Positions 1 to 9,075 of a DNA stretch of 64,000 nt are shown in pieces; within the stretch, counting starts at the first letter, position 1; the number at the start of each line of letters is the position of its first letter. A model generated the notes under the pieces. That model was not told where the DNA came from, did no database searches, and was given only the letters and a program-made list of their open reading frames with translations. Position numbers and translations under genes: made by a program. The stretch lies in contig JADGBG010000002.1 of NCBI GenBank assembly GCA_015231605.1, positions 23,244 through 87,243 on the forward strand, in the 5' to 3' direction. Source of the DNA: Alphaproteobacteria bacterium. GTDB lineage: Bacteria; Pseudomonadota; Alphaproteobacteria; Rhodospirillales; Magnetovibrionaceae.

Positions 1-1
1 G

Positions 2-1177
2 GCCCCGCGCCGCAATCCGCCGGGCCCGGTGGTGATCTGGAACCTGGTGCGCCGCTGCAACCTGACGTGCAAGCACTGCTACTCCATTTCCGCCGACAAA
101 GAGTTTCCCGGAGAATTGAACACGGCCCAGGTCTTTGCGGTGATGAAAGACCTGCGCGCCGCCCGCGTGCCGGTGATCATTCTTTCGGGCGGCGAGCCGC
201 TGCTGCGCCCCGACATCTTCGACATCGCGCGCGAGGCCAAGGCGCTGGGCTTCTACACCGCGCTGTCCACCAACGGCACGCTGATCGACGAACGGCTGGC
301 CGACGTGATCGAGGATATCGACTTCGACTACTTGGGCATCAGCATTGACGGGCTGCGCGAAACCCACGACAAGTTCCGTCGCCAGGACGGCGCGTTCGAT
401 CTGTCGGTCAACGCCGCGCGGCTGTGCCGCGACCGGGGCATCAAGGTGGGGCTGCGCTTCACGCTGACCGGCGACAACGTCCACGATTTCCCGGCGCTTT
501 TGCAAATGGTCGAGGACGAAGGCATCGACCGGTTCTACCTTTCGCACCTCAACTACGCCGGGCGCGGCAACCACAACCGCGCCACCGACGCGCACTTCGC
601 CATGACGCGGGACGCCATGACGCATCTGTTCGAAACGGCGCTGGACTGGCGAAAGCGCAGCCTGGAAAAGGAAGTCACCACCGGCAACAACGACGCCGAC
701 GGGGTGTTCATGCTGCACTGGGTGCGCGAACGCTTCCCCGAACATGCCGAGCACATCCGGGGAAAATTGGTGCAATGGGGCGGCAACGCGTCGGGCGTCA
801 ACGTCGCCAACATCGACAACCTGGGCCAGGTCCATCCCGACACCATGTGGTGGCATCACGATCTCGGCAACGTCAAGGACCGCCCGTTCGGCGACATCTG
901 GGCGGACACCACCGATCCCCTGATGGCGGGGCTGAAACAGCACCCCCGCCCGGTCAAGGGACGCTGCGCTGCGTGCGCGCACCTCGACATCTGCGCCGGC
1001 AACACGCGCGTGCGCGCCCAACAGGTGAGCGGCGATCCGTGGCGGGAAGACCCGGGCTGCTATCTCACCGACGAAGAAATCGGCCTCACCGCCCCGGACG
1101 GGGAGCGCCTGCGCGTCACCCCGTTCTCCGCACACAAGGGCGGCCGCAAGAACAGGAGCACTGACCATGTCCGTTAA
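2..1177 (+). CDS. nirJ: Heme d1 biosynthesis radical SAM protein NirJ (5' end outside window)
   Basis: NirJ is the radical SAM enzyme that acts on the side chains of the heme d1 precursor used by cytochrome cd1 nitrite reductase. The radical SAM cluster motif CNLTCKHC lies near the visible N-terminus, SGGEP follows as the SAM-binding glycine motif, and a C-terminal cysteine set (CAACAHLDIC, then GCYL) fits the SPASM-like auxiliary cluster region of this family. The frame is open from base 2 (reads APRRNPPGPVV), which matches conserved NirJ sequence upstream of the cluster, so the gene begins before the window. The GTG at 29 is not a believable start. Its stop overlaps the start of the nirN-like gene by 11 bases, so the two are translationally coupled. 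The gene places the left edge of the window inside a nir operon. Confidence 0.93.
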   Translation, partial: APRRNPPGPVVIWNLVRRCNLTCKHCYSISADKEFPGELNTAQVFAVMKDLRAARVPVIILSGGEPLLRPDIFDIAREAKALGFYTALSTNGTLIDERLADVIEDIDFDYLGISIDGLRETHDKFRRQDGAFDLSVNAARLCRDRGIKVGLRFTLTGDNVHDFPALLQMVEDEGIDRFYLSHLNYAGRGNHNRATDAHFAMTRDAMTHLFETALDWRKRSLEKEVTTGNNDADGVFMLHWVRERFPEHAEHIRGKLVQWGGNASGVNVANIDNLGQVHPDTMWWHHDLGNVKDRPFGDIWADTTDPLMAGLKQHPRPVKGRCAACAHLDICAGNTRVRAQQVSGDPWREDPGCYLTDEEIGLTAPDGERLRVTPFSAHKGGRKNRSTDHVR

Positions 1178-2759
1178 GACCTTCATCGCCGCCGTTGCAA
1201 GTTCCGTCGCATTGACCGGGGTGGCCTGGGCCATGGACGACGAACCCAAGATCGACGCCGAGGCCCTGTACCAACAGCACTGCGCCGAATGCCATGCGCC
1301 GACCCGTTTGGGCGCGCTGGGCCCCGCGCTGCTGCCCGGCGCCATCGAACGGCTCAAGCCCGGCAAGCCGACCGAGGCCGTGATCGCCAACGGCCGCGTC
1401 GCGACGCAAATGGAAGGCTTCAAGGACAAACTGAGCGCGGCCGAGATCAAGGCTTTGGCCGAATATATCTACACAGAACCGGCGGTCGAACCGAAATGGG
1501 AAGATGCCGACATCAAGGAAAGCCACACCGTGCACAAGACCATGGCCGAATTGGTCAAGGCCCCCGTGCACCGGGCCGATCCGCTCAACATCTTCACCGT
1601 CGTGGAAATGGGCGACCACCACGTCACCATCCTCAACGGCCATTCGTTCGAGCCGATGTACCGCTTCAAGACCCACTTCGCGGTGCATGGCGGCGCGAAG
1701 TATTCGCCGGACGGCCGCTTCGTGTATCTGTCGTCCCGCGACGGCTGGATCACCAAACACGACCTGTGGGGTCTGGAACCCGTGGCGGAAGTCCGCGCCG
1801 GCCTCAACACCCGCAACATCGCCGTGTCGTCGGACGGCAAGTGGGTGATGGTCGGCAACTATCTGCCGCACAACGTGGTGATCCTGAATGCCGAAGACCT
1901 TTCGCTTTACCGCGTCGTGCCCACCACCGCCAACGACGGGTCCAAGACGTCGCGCGTCAGCGCCGTCTACGACGCCGAGCCGCGCCAGAGCTTCGTGGTG
2001 GCGCTCAAGGACATCAAGGAAGTCTGGGAAATGTCCTATGACCCGGACGCGGCCCCGGTGTACGGCGGCTTGATCCACAGCTACCGCAAGGGCCAGGAGG
2101 AAGCGACCGAGGTCGAGCCCCAGCCGTTCGCCCGCCGGCGCATCATGCTGGACGACTACATGGACGACTTCTACTTCGATCCGTCCTATGCGGAAATCAT
2201 GGGCGCGTCCCACGACGGCAAGGGCGGCATGGTCTACAACCTCGACGCCCGCAAGAAGGTGGCCGAACTGGATCTCGAGGGCATGCCGCACCTGGGGTCC
2301 GGCATCGTCGCCGAATACCAGGGCCACATGGTGATGGCGACACCGCACCTCAAGAAGTCCCAGGTCAGCATCATCGACATGGAAACCTGGAAGACCGTCA
2401 AGACGATCGACACCAAGGGCCCCGGTTTCTTCATGCGCGGGCACGAGAATAGCCCCTACGCCTGGGTCGACGTGTTCTTCGGCCCCAACAAGGACCTCCT
2501 GCACGTGATCGATCTGCGCACCCTGGAAATCGTGCGCGAGATCAACCCCGCGCCGGGCAAGACCAACGCCCACGTGGAATTCACCCGCGACGGCCGCTAC
2601 GCCCTGATCAGCGTCATGGAGGACCAGGACAAGGGCGGCGCGCTGGTGGTCTACGACGCGCATACCTTCGAAGAGGTCAAGCGCATCCCCATGAACAAGC
2701 CGGTCGGCAAATACAACGTGCACAACAAGATCACCCGTTCCGCCGGGACCAGCCACTGA
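1167..2759 (+). CDS. nirN: Cytochrome c / heme d1 protein NirN (dihydro-heme d1 dehydrogenase)
   Basis: A 530-residue periplasmic protein. It has a signal peptide (about residues 1-22), a small cytochrome c domain with one CAECH heme site (about residues 39-43), then a long eight-bladed-propeller-type d1 domain. Architecture resembles both NirS and NirN. The C-terminal pattern NVHNKITRSAGTSH and the position next to nirJ at the end of the nir cluster favour NirN, which catalyses the last step of heme d1 formation and hands the cofactor to NirS. The ATG at 1167 overlaps the end of nirJ and has an AGGAG-like site upstream. No nirS lies in the window. The alternative, a divergent NirS, is less likely but not excluded without alignment of the d1 histidines. 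Confidence 0.85.
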   Translation: MSVKTFIAAVASSVALTGVAWAMDDEPKIDAEALYQQHCAECHAPTRLGALGPALLPGAIERLKPGKPTEAVIANGRVATQMEGFKDKLSAAEIKALAEYIYTEPAVEPKWEDADIKESHTVHKTMAELVKAPVHRADPLNIFTVVEMGDHHVTILNGHSFEPMYRFKTHFAVHGGAKYSPDGRFVYLSSRDGWITKHDLWGLEPVAEVRAGLNTRNIAVSSDGKWVMVGNYLPHNVVILNAEDLSLYRVVPTTANDGSKTSRVSAVYDAEPRQSFVVALKDIKEVWEMSYDPDAAPVYGGLIHSYRKGQEEATEVEPQPFARRRIMLDDYMDDFYFDPSYAEIMGASHDGKGGMVYNLDARKKVAELDLEGMPHLGSGIVAEYQGHMVMATPHLKKSQVSIIDMETWKTVKTIDTKGPGFFMRGHENSPYAWVDVFFGPNKDLLHVIDLRTLEIVREINPAPGKTNAHVEFTRDGRYALISVMEDQDKGGALVVYDAHTFEEVKRIPMNKPVGKYNVHNKITRSAGTSH

Positions 2760-2776
2760 CAACGGAATAGACCGAC

Positions 2777-3277
2777 ATGAAACAGATTTACGCCGCCGCC
2801 TTGGCCTGTCTCGCCCTCGCCGCCGCCGCGCCCGCAGAGGCCGGGGAAACGCGCTTCGCTTGTCCGGACCTGACCAAGGGCGTGAAGTTGGGCGACTGTC
2901 CCAGCGAGCAGGAAATGAAGGACTCCTACAACGCCTCATGCCCCGAAGCCCTGCAGAAAAGCGGCGCGTGCCCGGAGTTCGGGTCCTACATGGTGCTCAA
3001 GAGCAAGGCCCTGTGGTCCGTGTTCAGCAGCGGCCAGGAGTTCCTGCCCTACATTTCCTGCCTGATTTCCGAGGAAAAGGTCCGCGCGTCCAAACCCATC
3101 GGCGTGCGCGTCAAGTGCGATACGGCGACGGAACGCTGCAAGGCCCTTTGCGAATATGATAACGACGTCTACGTCGAATTGCGCTTCGCGGGCATGTGTC
3201 ATACCGACACCGGCGAGGCCATCGACTGCAAGACCGACCCGGTCGCCTGCGCGGTGACCTGCGAAACGGGCGAATAG
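2777..3277 (+). CDS. Secreted cysteine-rich protein of unknown function in the nir operon
   Basis: I do not recognise this family. It encodes 166 residues with a clear signal peptide (cleavage after AEA, about residue 22). The mature part has 12 cysteines spread evenly and no CxxCH motif, so it is not an ordinary c-type cytochrome. The even number suggests disulfides or metal binding in the periplasm. It starts 17 bases after nirN on the same strand, so it is very probably co-transcribed with the heme d1 genes. A periplasmic role connected with NirN/NirS (cofactor delivery, redox partner or copper/heme chaperone) is an inference from position only. Confidence 0.7.
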   Translation: MKQIYAAALACLALAAAAPAEAGETRFACPDLTKGVKLGDCPSEQEMKDSYNASCPEALQKSGACPEFGSYMVLKSKALWSVFSSGQEFLPYISCLISEEKVRASKPIGVRVKCDTATERCKALCEYDNDVYVELRFAGMCHTDTGEAIDCKTDPVACAVTCETGE

Positions 3278-3326
3278 CGCGCTTTCCCCTGTTCCCCCGC
3301 GCGCGCAAACGCGCTACGCTTGAACC

Positions 3327-4748
3327 ATGAGCTTGGCGCGTCGTCCCGCCGTCGCGGGGGCCTTCTACCCCGCCGACCCCGCCGTTCTGGCGGCCCAGGT
3401 GCGCGGCTTCCTGGACGAAGCCGCCGCCGAGCGTGGTTCGCGCCCTCCCAAAGCCATCATCGCGCCGCACGCGGGCTACGTCTATTCCGGTCCGGTGGCC
3501 GCTTATGCCTATAAACTGCTGGCCCCGCTGAAGGGCACGATCCAACGCGTGGTTCTGCTGGGCCCGTGCCATCGGGTGGCGGTGCGCGGCGTGGCGCTGA
3601 CCAGCGCGGACGTCTATCTTACCCCCTTGGGCGAAATCGCGGTCGACCATGGCCTGGACGCGGCGCTGATGGCGTTGCCCGGCGTTTCGGTGGTCGACGC
3701 CACCCATATCCCCGAACACAGCCTGGAAGTCCACCTGCCCTTCCTGCAAGAGGTCCTAGGCGATTTCGTCCTCATCCCCATGGTGGTGGGCGACGCGCGC
3801 GCGCATGAGGTGGCGGACGTCCTGGACGCCGTGTGGGGCGGGCCGGAAACCCTGATCGTGATTTCCACCGATCTCAGCCATTACCTGGATTACGACGCCT
3901 GCCAAGCCATCGACCGGCGCACCACGGCGGCCATCGAACGGCTGGACGGCGCGGCCATCGAAGGCGGACAGGCCTGCGGCCGCGTGCCGGTGAAGGGCCT
4001 GTTGGAAGCCGCCAAGCGCCGGGGCATGACGATCAAGACGCTGGACGTACGCAATTCCGGCGACACCGCCGGACCCAAGGACCGGGTGGTGGGATACGGC
4101 GCATGGGCGTTGTGGGAAAACGGCGACGGCGGCGCGAACCCGCAAGAAGACGATTTCTCCGCCAAAACCCGCGCACTTTTGAACGCGCACGGGGCGAAGC
4201 TTTTGCAACTGGCCAAGGCGTCCATCCGCCACGGGCTGGAGACCGGCGCGCCCATGCCCGCAGACCCGTCCGCCCTGCCCGCCGATTTGTCCAGCGTGGG
4301 GGCGTGTTTCGTGACGCTCAACAAGGACGGGCGATTGCGCGGCTGCATCGGCTCGCCCGAAGCCTACCGCCCGCTGGGCCAGGACGTGACGGAGAATGCC
4401 TTTAGGTCCGCGTTCCGCGATCCGCGCTTCCCGCCGCTGGACGCAGGCGAGGCCGAGGCGCTGGACATTCACATATCGGTGTTGAGCCCCGCCCATCCGT
4501 TCGCGTTCACGGACCAGGCGGACCTGTTGGCCAAGCTGCGCCCGGGGGTGGACGGGCTGATCATCGCTGACGGGGGACGGCGCGCCCTGTTCCTGCCGTC
4601 GGTGTGGTCGCAACTGCCGACGCCGGAACAGTTTCTGGCGCATCTCAAGGCCAAGGCCGGAATGCGCCCCGACCACTGGTCCGACACGTTCCAGGCATGG
4701 CGCTTCATCGCCGCCGAAACGGGGGCCAAGTGGGACAAGATCCCGTAG
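3327..4748 (+). CDS. Fused AmmeMemoRadiSam system protein B (MEMO1) + protein A (AMMECR1)
   Basis: A 473-residue two-domain protein. Residues about 1-270 are a MEMO1/AmmeMemoRadiSam-B domain (FYPAD near the start, APHAGYVYSGP, GPCHR, HSLEVHLPFLQ, STDLSHY). Residues about 285-473 are an AMMECR1/AmmeMemoRadiSam-A domain (LRGCIGS, FRDPRFPPL). In many bacteria the A and B proteins are encoded beside a dedicated radical SAM enzyme whose product is unknown. Here A and B are one polypeptide and that enzyme is not in the window; the only radical SAM gene nearby is nirJ. The start ATG at 3327 opens with the family's usual SLARRPAVAGAFYPAD. No signal peptide, so cytoplasmic. The function of the system is unknown. 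Confidence 0.88.
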   Translation: MSLARRPAVAGAFYPADPAVLAAQVRGFLDEAAAERGSRPPKAIIAPHAGYVYSGPVAAYAYKLLAPLKGTIQRVVLLGPCHRVAVRGVALTSADVYLTPLGEIAVDHGLDAALMALPGVSVVDATHIPEHSLEVHLPFLQEVLGDFVLIPMVVGDARAHEVADVLDAVWGGPETLIVISTDLSHYLDYDACQAIDRRTTAAIERLDGAAIEGGQACGRVPVKGLLEAAKRRGMTIKTLDVRNSGDTAGPKDRVVGYGAWALWENGDGGANPQEDDFSAKTRALLNAHGAKLLQLAKASIRHGLETGAPMPADPSALPADLSSVGACFVTLNKDGRLRGCIGSPEAYRPLGQDVTENAFRSAFRDPRFPPLDAGEAEALDIHISVLSPAHPFAFTDQADLLAKLRPGVDGLIIADGGRRALFLPSVWSQLPTPEQFLAHLKAKAGMRPDHWSDTFQAWRFIAAETGAKWDKIP

Positions 4749-4785
4749 ACTGACGAAGGGTCATTTCAAAATGTCAGTCTTTTTT
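4747..4785 (+). terminator. Rho-independent terminator after the AmmeMemo fusion gene
   Basis: AGACTGAC at 4747-4754 pairs perfectly with GTCAGTCT at 4773-4780 and is followed by a T-run to 4785. It overlaps the stop codon of the plus-strand gene and the end of the convergent minus-strand gene. The loop is long (18 bases), so strength is uncertain. Confidence 0.6.
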
Positions 4786-6261
4786 CAGGAATCCGAATTT
4801 TTTCGATGACAGATATCCGAAGGCGTCCGTGGCGATCTTCGTTCCTACGAGCAAGGAAAATGGAACCACGGGGAGAAGGTAGCGCTTCTCGAGATGGACC
4901 ATGGAATACAACAACGAATATCCCATGTAGACGCCCCATAGCATGAGGAACAACGCCATAGCGGGGTCGTCTCTGAGGAAATCGAGACGATTGTTTTTTA
5001 TCGCCCGGATCACGAGAAACGGCACGCCAATTACGAAAGACACGGTGATGATCACCGAGACAATACGCGCCACGGCCCGCGTCGCGACCATGAGCAATTG
5101 GTCGTAACGGTAGTCCTCGATCACGTTGCGCAACAATTCGCCCTTGCCGGGCAGAAGGCTTTCCCACCCCCTTGCCCATTTCACGGCGCTGTTGACGCCT
5201 TCTATGGGCCGTACCGGCAACAAGGCCTGTTTGTTGCCGAGATTTCTCATCATCAAACGAAGCATGTCGCCTGGATGGTCGCGCCATAATCTAAAAAAAC
5301 TCGACGTGGCGTGGCGGGCGATCTCCAATTCGTTCAACCCGTGCTGCTGAACCAAGTGCGGCCATATTGCGCCGCGAATGATCCGTACGATGGTTTCATC
5401 ATGGGAATAGGGCTCCATATCCTTCAACAAAGGATCGCTCTCATAAACGGAGACGCCCCGTTTCGCCAACTCAATGGAGGGAGTCCACATGGACATGCCT
5501 GACGTCGTCGTTATGAAGCTGTATCCCGTGCGCTGCTCGTTCCACACTTTGTAGGCCTGCACGGTTACAAACATTGGCAGAGCGAAAACCAACAGCACGG
5601 CGAAGGGCTTCAGCTTCCCGTATCCTGTCGAGAAAGCCCACAGCCAAACCAGGGGCCAATAGAGCATCTGAAGATAAAGGCCTGCCTCTCGCATCAGGAA
5701 AGCTGCCGCTACCATGACGCCAAGACAAAAAATCTCGAGCCACTTAGGCCTTCTCCTATCGAGAATGGCAATCCCGGTGTAACTGAGCAAGATCACGGTC
5801 AGGCTCGCGTTCAGACTGTCCGACAGAAGGCATTGATCAAACAGAATCGTCTGGCCTGTCCCGTGCGCGAGAAGAATGAACACGGCGATCGCAAGATGGC
5901 GTGTCAGGCGCAATGCTAACCGATAAACGTACAGGCTGGCGATCAACGACAGAACGATCTGAAAAGAAACGACGAGCCATTCCCATTGCTCGGATGTGAC
6001 GGCCTTCATAAACGCAAGGACCGCCGGGTATCCGATGACCCGGAACGTGGTTTGCGAGTTCTTCCCGTGGCCCGCGCGGTCGAAATCGAGAACCTCCGAC
6101 CTCAGGGATTCAGCGTTGGCGACAATGAGATCGGCATACTCAATATATTCCGAGGTATCAGGGGCATGGATCGGCGACAGATAAACCAAGACCATCAACT
6201 TGATGAAGAGGATTGCCGAAAGCGCCACGAACAGCGCCCTGTTTCGATCGATGATACTCAA
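4774..6261 (-). CDS. Polytopic membrane glycosyltransferase-like protein (GT-C / family 39 type)
   Basis: A 495-residue integral membrane protein with about 10 hydrophobic segments. The first is at residues 9-29 and is followed by an acidic extracytoplasmic loop with PDTSEYIEYADLI, like the Asp-containing first loop of GT-C enzymes that use polyprenyl-phosphate sugars. It is the last of three minus-strand genes (family 2 glycosyltransferase, methyltransferase, this gene). That pairing suggests a polyprenyl-phosphate sugar is made by the first gene and transferred by this one to a lipid or surface glycan. The region is visibly richer in A and T than its neighbours, consistent with horizontal acquisition. 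The enzyme class is inferred from topology and context; substrate unknown. Confidence 0.65.
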   Translation of the reverse strand: MSIIDRNRALFVALSAILFIKLMVLVYLSPIHAPDTSEYIEYADLIVANAESLRSEVLDFDRAGHGKNSQTTFRVIGYPAVLAFMKAVTSEQWEWLVVSFQIVLSLIASLYVYRLALRLTRHLAIAVFILLAHGTGQTILFDQCLLSDSLNASLTVILLSYTGIAILDRRRPKWLEIFCLGVMVAAAFLMREAGLYLQMLYWPLVWLWAFSTGYGKLKPFAVLLVFALPMFVTVQAYKVWNEQRTGYSFITTTSGMSMWTPSIELAKRGVSVYESDPLLKDMEPYSHDETIVRIIRGAIWPHLVQQHGLNELEIARHATSSFFRLWRDHPGDMLRLMMRNLGNKQALLPVRPIEGVNSAVKWARGWESLLPGKGELLRNVIEDYRYDQLLMVATRAVARIVSVIITVSFVIGVPFLVIRAIKNNRLDFLRDDPAMALFLMLWGVYMGYSLLYSMVHLEKRYLLPVVPFSLLVGTKIATDAFGYLSSKKFGFLKKD

Positions 6262-6324
6262 CGTTCAATACTCTCCATTTCCCGGCCTTTCGGGTAGTGC
6301 ATACGCGCGCGCGGCGGATTCTCC

Positions 6325-7044
6325 CTATTTTTTCCGAGCAAGGCAGAAAACCGATAGGCCAAACATTCTATTATATTTCATGAAAGGACGTTCCATTCGA
6401 CATATGGCGCTTAACACCGCGTTCGTTAGGGGAGAATGCCTTTTCAATTGCGATTTGTCCGCCGCGCCCCCTCCCTGAAATCGGCCCAACAGACGAAGAG
6501 CCGCCGCGATCGGGAACACGCCTGCGAAGTAATAATATGTCTCCACGACATCGAGTTCCGAGGCCTTCACCGCGACTTCAAGGCCGCTCAGTGTGTAACG
6601 CCTCTTGTGTTCGAGAAAAACGTCATGGGAACTCCATAAAAACTCAAAGGCCGGCACGGAAACGAAAAAATAGGTCCCGCTCGCCACCTTGCGAGCATAT
6701 TCGACGATCAATTGCGTATCGTCATCGACATGCTCAAGCACATCCATCATGAGGACAATGTCGGCATGCTCATTCCCGACCGACCGACGGAACGCGATTT
6801 CCTTGCCCTCATGGACTTGATTGGAATCCTCCGGATAACTGTTGTCGACGCACAGTGCCTCGTCGGCCTTGCCCGTCGAAAGCAAATACCTCGAGAAAAA
6901 CCCAGAACCCGCACCAACGTCCATGACGCGGGAAAACCGGATGTTTCGCAATGCGGCCGACAAGGCGGAGGCCTTGGAGGCGTAATACCAGTGGTCCTTT
7001 ATCTGAGACCCCAGAATTTCAACTTCTTTAAGATCCACGATCAC
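6325..7044 (-). CDS. Class I SAM-dependent methyltransferase
   Basis: A 239-residue protein with the SAM-binding motif VMDVGAGSGFFSRYLL (motif I, about residues 39-54) and an acidic-loop/motif II region VLMMDVLEHVDDD typical of Methyltransf_11/23-type enzymes. The C-terminal third contains hydrophobic stretches around YYFAGVFPIAAALRLL, suggesting membrane association. Its ATG overlaps the stop of the upstream glycosyltransferase gene by four bases, so the two are coupled. It probably methylates a sugar or lipid-linked intermediate in the same pathway; the substrate cannot be read from the sequence. Confidence 0.8.
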   Translation of the reverse strand: MIVDLKEVEILGSQIKDHWYYASKASALSAALRNIRFSRVMDVGAGSGFFSRYLLSTGKADEALCVDNSYPEDSNQVHEGKEIAFRRSVGNEHADIVLMMDVLEHVDDDTQLIVEYARKVASGTYFFVSVPAFEFLWSSHDVFLEHKRRYTLSGLEVAVKASELDVVETYYYFAGVFPIAAALRLLGRFQGGGAADKSQLKRHSPLTNAVLSAICRMERPFMKYNRMFGLSVFCLARKK

Positions 7045-7994
7045 GTTCCGCCGGGCTCATGAGCTTGATAGACACGCCTGACAATATAATTGGGTCTGCG
7101 TTTGGACTCGATATAGGTCCTGCCGACATACTCACCGATCACACCGATACCTATGAGTTGCACCCCGCCGATAAAGGTGATCGCCACCATCAACGACGCA
7201 TACCCTGGCACGTCAGCTCCGGAAACAAGAACACGAAAAACGATAAACATCGCAAATAAAAATGCTGGAAACGCGACCGCGATCCCCAGATACACCCACA
7301 ACCGCAACGGGGCGATGCTGAAGCTTGTGATCCCATCAACGGCGAAACTCCAGAGTTTCAAACCATTGAATTTAGATGCCCCGGAGTTCCTCTTGGGACG
7401 CGAATAGTCGATGAAGGCTGTGCGAAACCCTACCCAAGCGAACAACCCCTTCATAAACCGATGCGATTCCGGCAATTGCTTCAGAGCCTCGATGACGCAA
7501 CGATCCATCAACCGAAAGTCACCCGCGTTATTGGGGATTTGGGTGCTCGAAATGACGTTGTGGAATTTATAGAACATCTCAGCGGATGTCCGCTTCGCCC
7601 AACTGTCACTGTCCCGGTTCACCCTTCTTCCGACGACGACTTCGTACCCTGCCCGCCATTTTTCGATCATTTCCGGAATGAGTTCGGGGGGATCTTGCAA
7701 GTCCACGTCTATTACAATAACAGCATCTCCGGATGCTTCGAACATCCCCGCCGTCAAAGCGGCTTCCTTGCCAAAATTTCGACTTAAGTCGACGAGCTTC
7801 ACGCCTAATCCGGAGCCATGCATCTTCAATATTTTCTCAAGCGTACCATCCGTGCTGCCATCATTTACAAAAATGATCTCCACATTGACATCGTCGCATG
7901 ACCTAAATACGCCATCTATAGATTCAACAAATGCATCAACAGTTTCCTCCTCGTTGTATACCGGAGTTACTATTGAAATATTAGCAATACTCAT
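7041..7994 (-). CDS. Family 2 glycosyltransferase, DPM1/GtrB-like (polyprenyl-phosphate sugar synthase)
   Basis: A 317-residue protein. An N-terminal GT-A domain carries SIVTPVYNEEETV, FVNDGSTDGT and the DVDLQDPPE metal-binding region. Two C-terminal transmembrane segments (about residues 225-255 and 265-290) and the closing IGVIGEYVGRTYIESK pattern are typical of GtrB/YfdH-type undecaprenyl-phosphate glucosyl- or aminosugar transferases. It is the first gene of a minus-strand trio with a methyltransferase and a GT-C-like membrane protein. Low-GC composition relative to the flanks suggests transfer as a unit. The donor sugar is not predictable. Confidence 0.87.
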   Translation of the reverse strand: MSIANISIVTPVYNEEETVDAFVESIDGVFRSCDDVNVEIIFVNDGSTDGTLEKILKMHGSGLGVKLVDLSRNFGKEAALTAGMFEASGDAVIVIDVDLQDPPELIPEMIEKWRAGYEVVVGRRVNRDSDSWAKRTSAEMFYKFHNVISSTQIPNNAGDFRLMDRCVIEALKQLPESHRFMKGLFAWVGFRTAFIDYSRPKRNSGASKFNGLKLWSFAVDGITSFSIAPLRLWVYLGIAVAFPAFLFAMFIVFRVLVSGADVPGYASLMVAITFIGGVQLIGIGVIGEYVGRTYIESKRRPNYIVRRVYQAHEPGGT

Positions 7995-8202
7995 TCAGAT
8001 ACCCCACAACTTCCTTTGTCCTTCGCGCCGAACAGAATCATTTTGCCGATTTTATCACGCCCCCACTTCACTTTCCATAGAGAGCGGAAATTGCCGGTCG
8101 TACGAGTCCCAACACCCCAGAGACCGGCGGATTGAACCCTTCGCGCCGCGGCTTTACGCTTTCCACTGAACCTATCGATTCGCCATGACGCCAGGGGGAG
8201 CC

Positions 8203-8979
8203 ATGACCGTCAACATCACGACGCGCGTGCTGGACGCGCTGCACGACATCGCGGTCCGCGCGGGCCGGGAAATCATGGACGTCTACGTCACCGACTTCGA
8301 CGTCGCGCACAAGGGCGACGCCTCTCCGGTGACCGAGGCCGACCGGCGCGCCGAAGCCCTGATCCTCGACGCCATCCGCGCTGAAATCACCGACACGTTT
8401 CCCATCATCGGGGAGGAGAGCTTTTCCGACGGGAAAGCCCCCACCCTGGACGGCGGGCCGTTCTGGCTGGTGGACCCGCTGGACGGAACCAAGGAATTCG
8501 TGTCGCGCAACGGCGAATTCACCGTCAACATCGCCTTGGTCGATGGCGGCGTGCCGGTGGTGGGCGTGGTCTACGCGCCGGTGCTGAACAACCTGTTCAT
8601 GGGCAGCCCCTTCGGCGCGACCGCCGATTTCGGGAGCGGCCCGCAAATGATCAAATGCCGCAAATGGCCGGCCGAAGGCCTCACCGCGCTGGTCAGCCGC
8701 AGCCACAAGACCCCGGAAACGGACGATTTTCTCAAGGACTACACCATCAAGGATGAAACCAGCGCCGGCAGTTCGCTGAAGTTCTGCCTGGTGGCCCGTG
8801 GCCTGGCGGACATCTATCCCCGCCTCGGCCGCACCATGGAATGGGACACCGCCGCCGGTCACGCGGTGCTGCGCGCGGCGGGCGGCGACGTCACCAAGCT
8901 GGACGGCGCGCCGCTCTCCTATGGCAAGCCCGGCTTTGAAAACCCGCATTTCGTGGCCTTCGGCAAGCGCCCGGCCTGA
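8203..8979 (+). CDS. cysQ: 3'(2'),5'-bisphosphate nucleotidase CysQ
   Basis: CysQ hydrolyses 3'-phosphoadenosine 5'-phosphate to AMP and phosphate, recycling a by-product of sulfate assimilation. The inositol-monophosphatase-fold metal sites are visible: IIGEES, then WLVDPLDGTKEF, and the C-terminal EWDTAAGHAVLRAAGG. I start at the ATG at 8203 because a strong AGGGGGAG lies just upstream. An in-frame ATG at 8185 would add six residues but has no ribosome site. Length (258 aa) is normal for the family. It stands alone on the plus strand, divergent from the glycosylation cluster. Confidence 0.93.
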   Translation: MTVNITTRVLDALHDIAVRAGREIMDVYVTDFDVAHKGDASPVTEADRRAEALILDAIRAEITDTFPIIGEESFSDGKAPTLDGGPFWLVDPLDGTKEFVSRNGEFTVNIALVDGGVPVVGVVYAPVLNNLFMGSPFGATADFGSGPQMIKCRKWPAEGLTALVSRSHKTPETDDFLKDYTIKDETSAGSSLKFCLVARGLADIYPRLGRTMEWDTAAGHAVLRAAGGDVTKLDGAPLSYGKPGFENPHFVAFGKRPA

Positions 8980-9075
8980 CGGGGCTGGAAGCGGCTTTTT
9001 GCTTGAACGCGGTGGACGCGCCCCCCATTTTGCGCGTAAAACGCCCCTACATTCCCGAGAACGCCAGGTGAAACC

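Noticed and set aside
1116..2939. 607-codon open frame on the minus strand
   Set aside because: It is fully antisense to nirN, lacks recognisable motifs and a ribosome site, and has the skewed composition of a GC-rich shadow frame.
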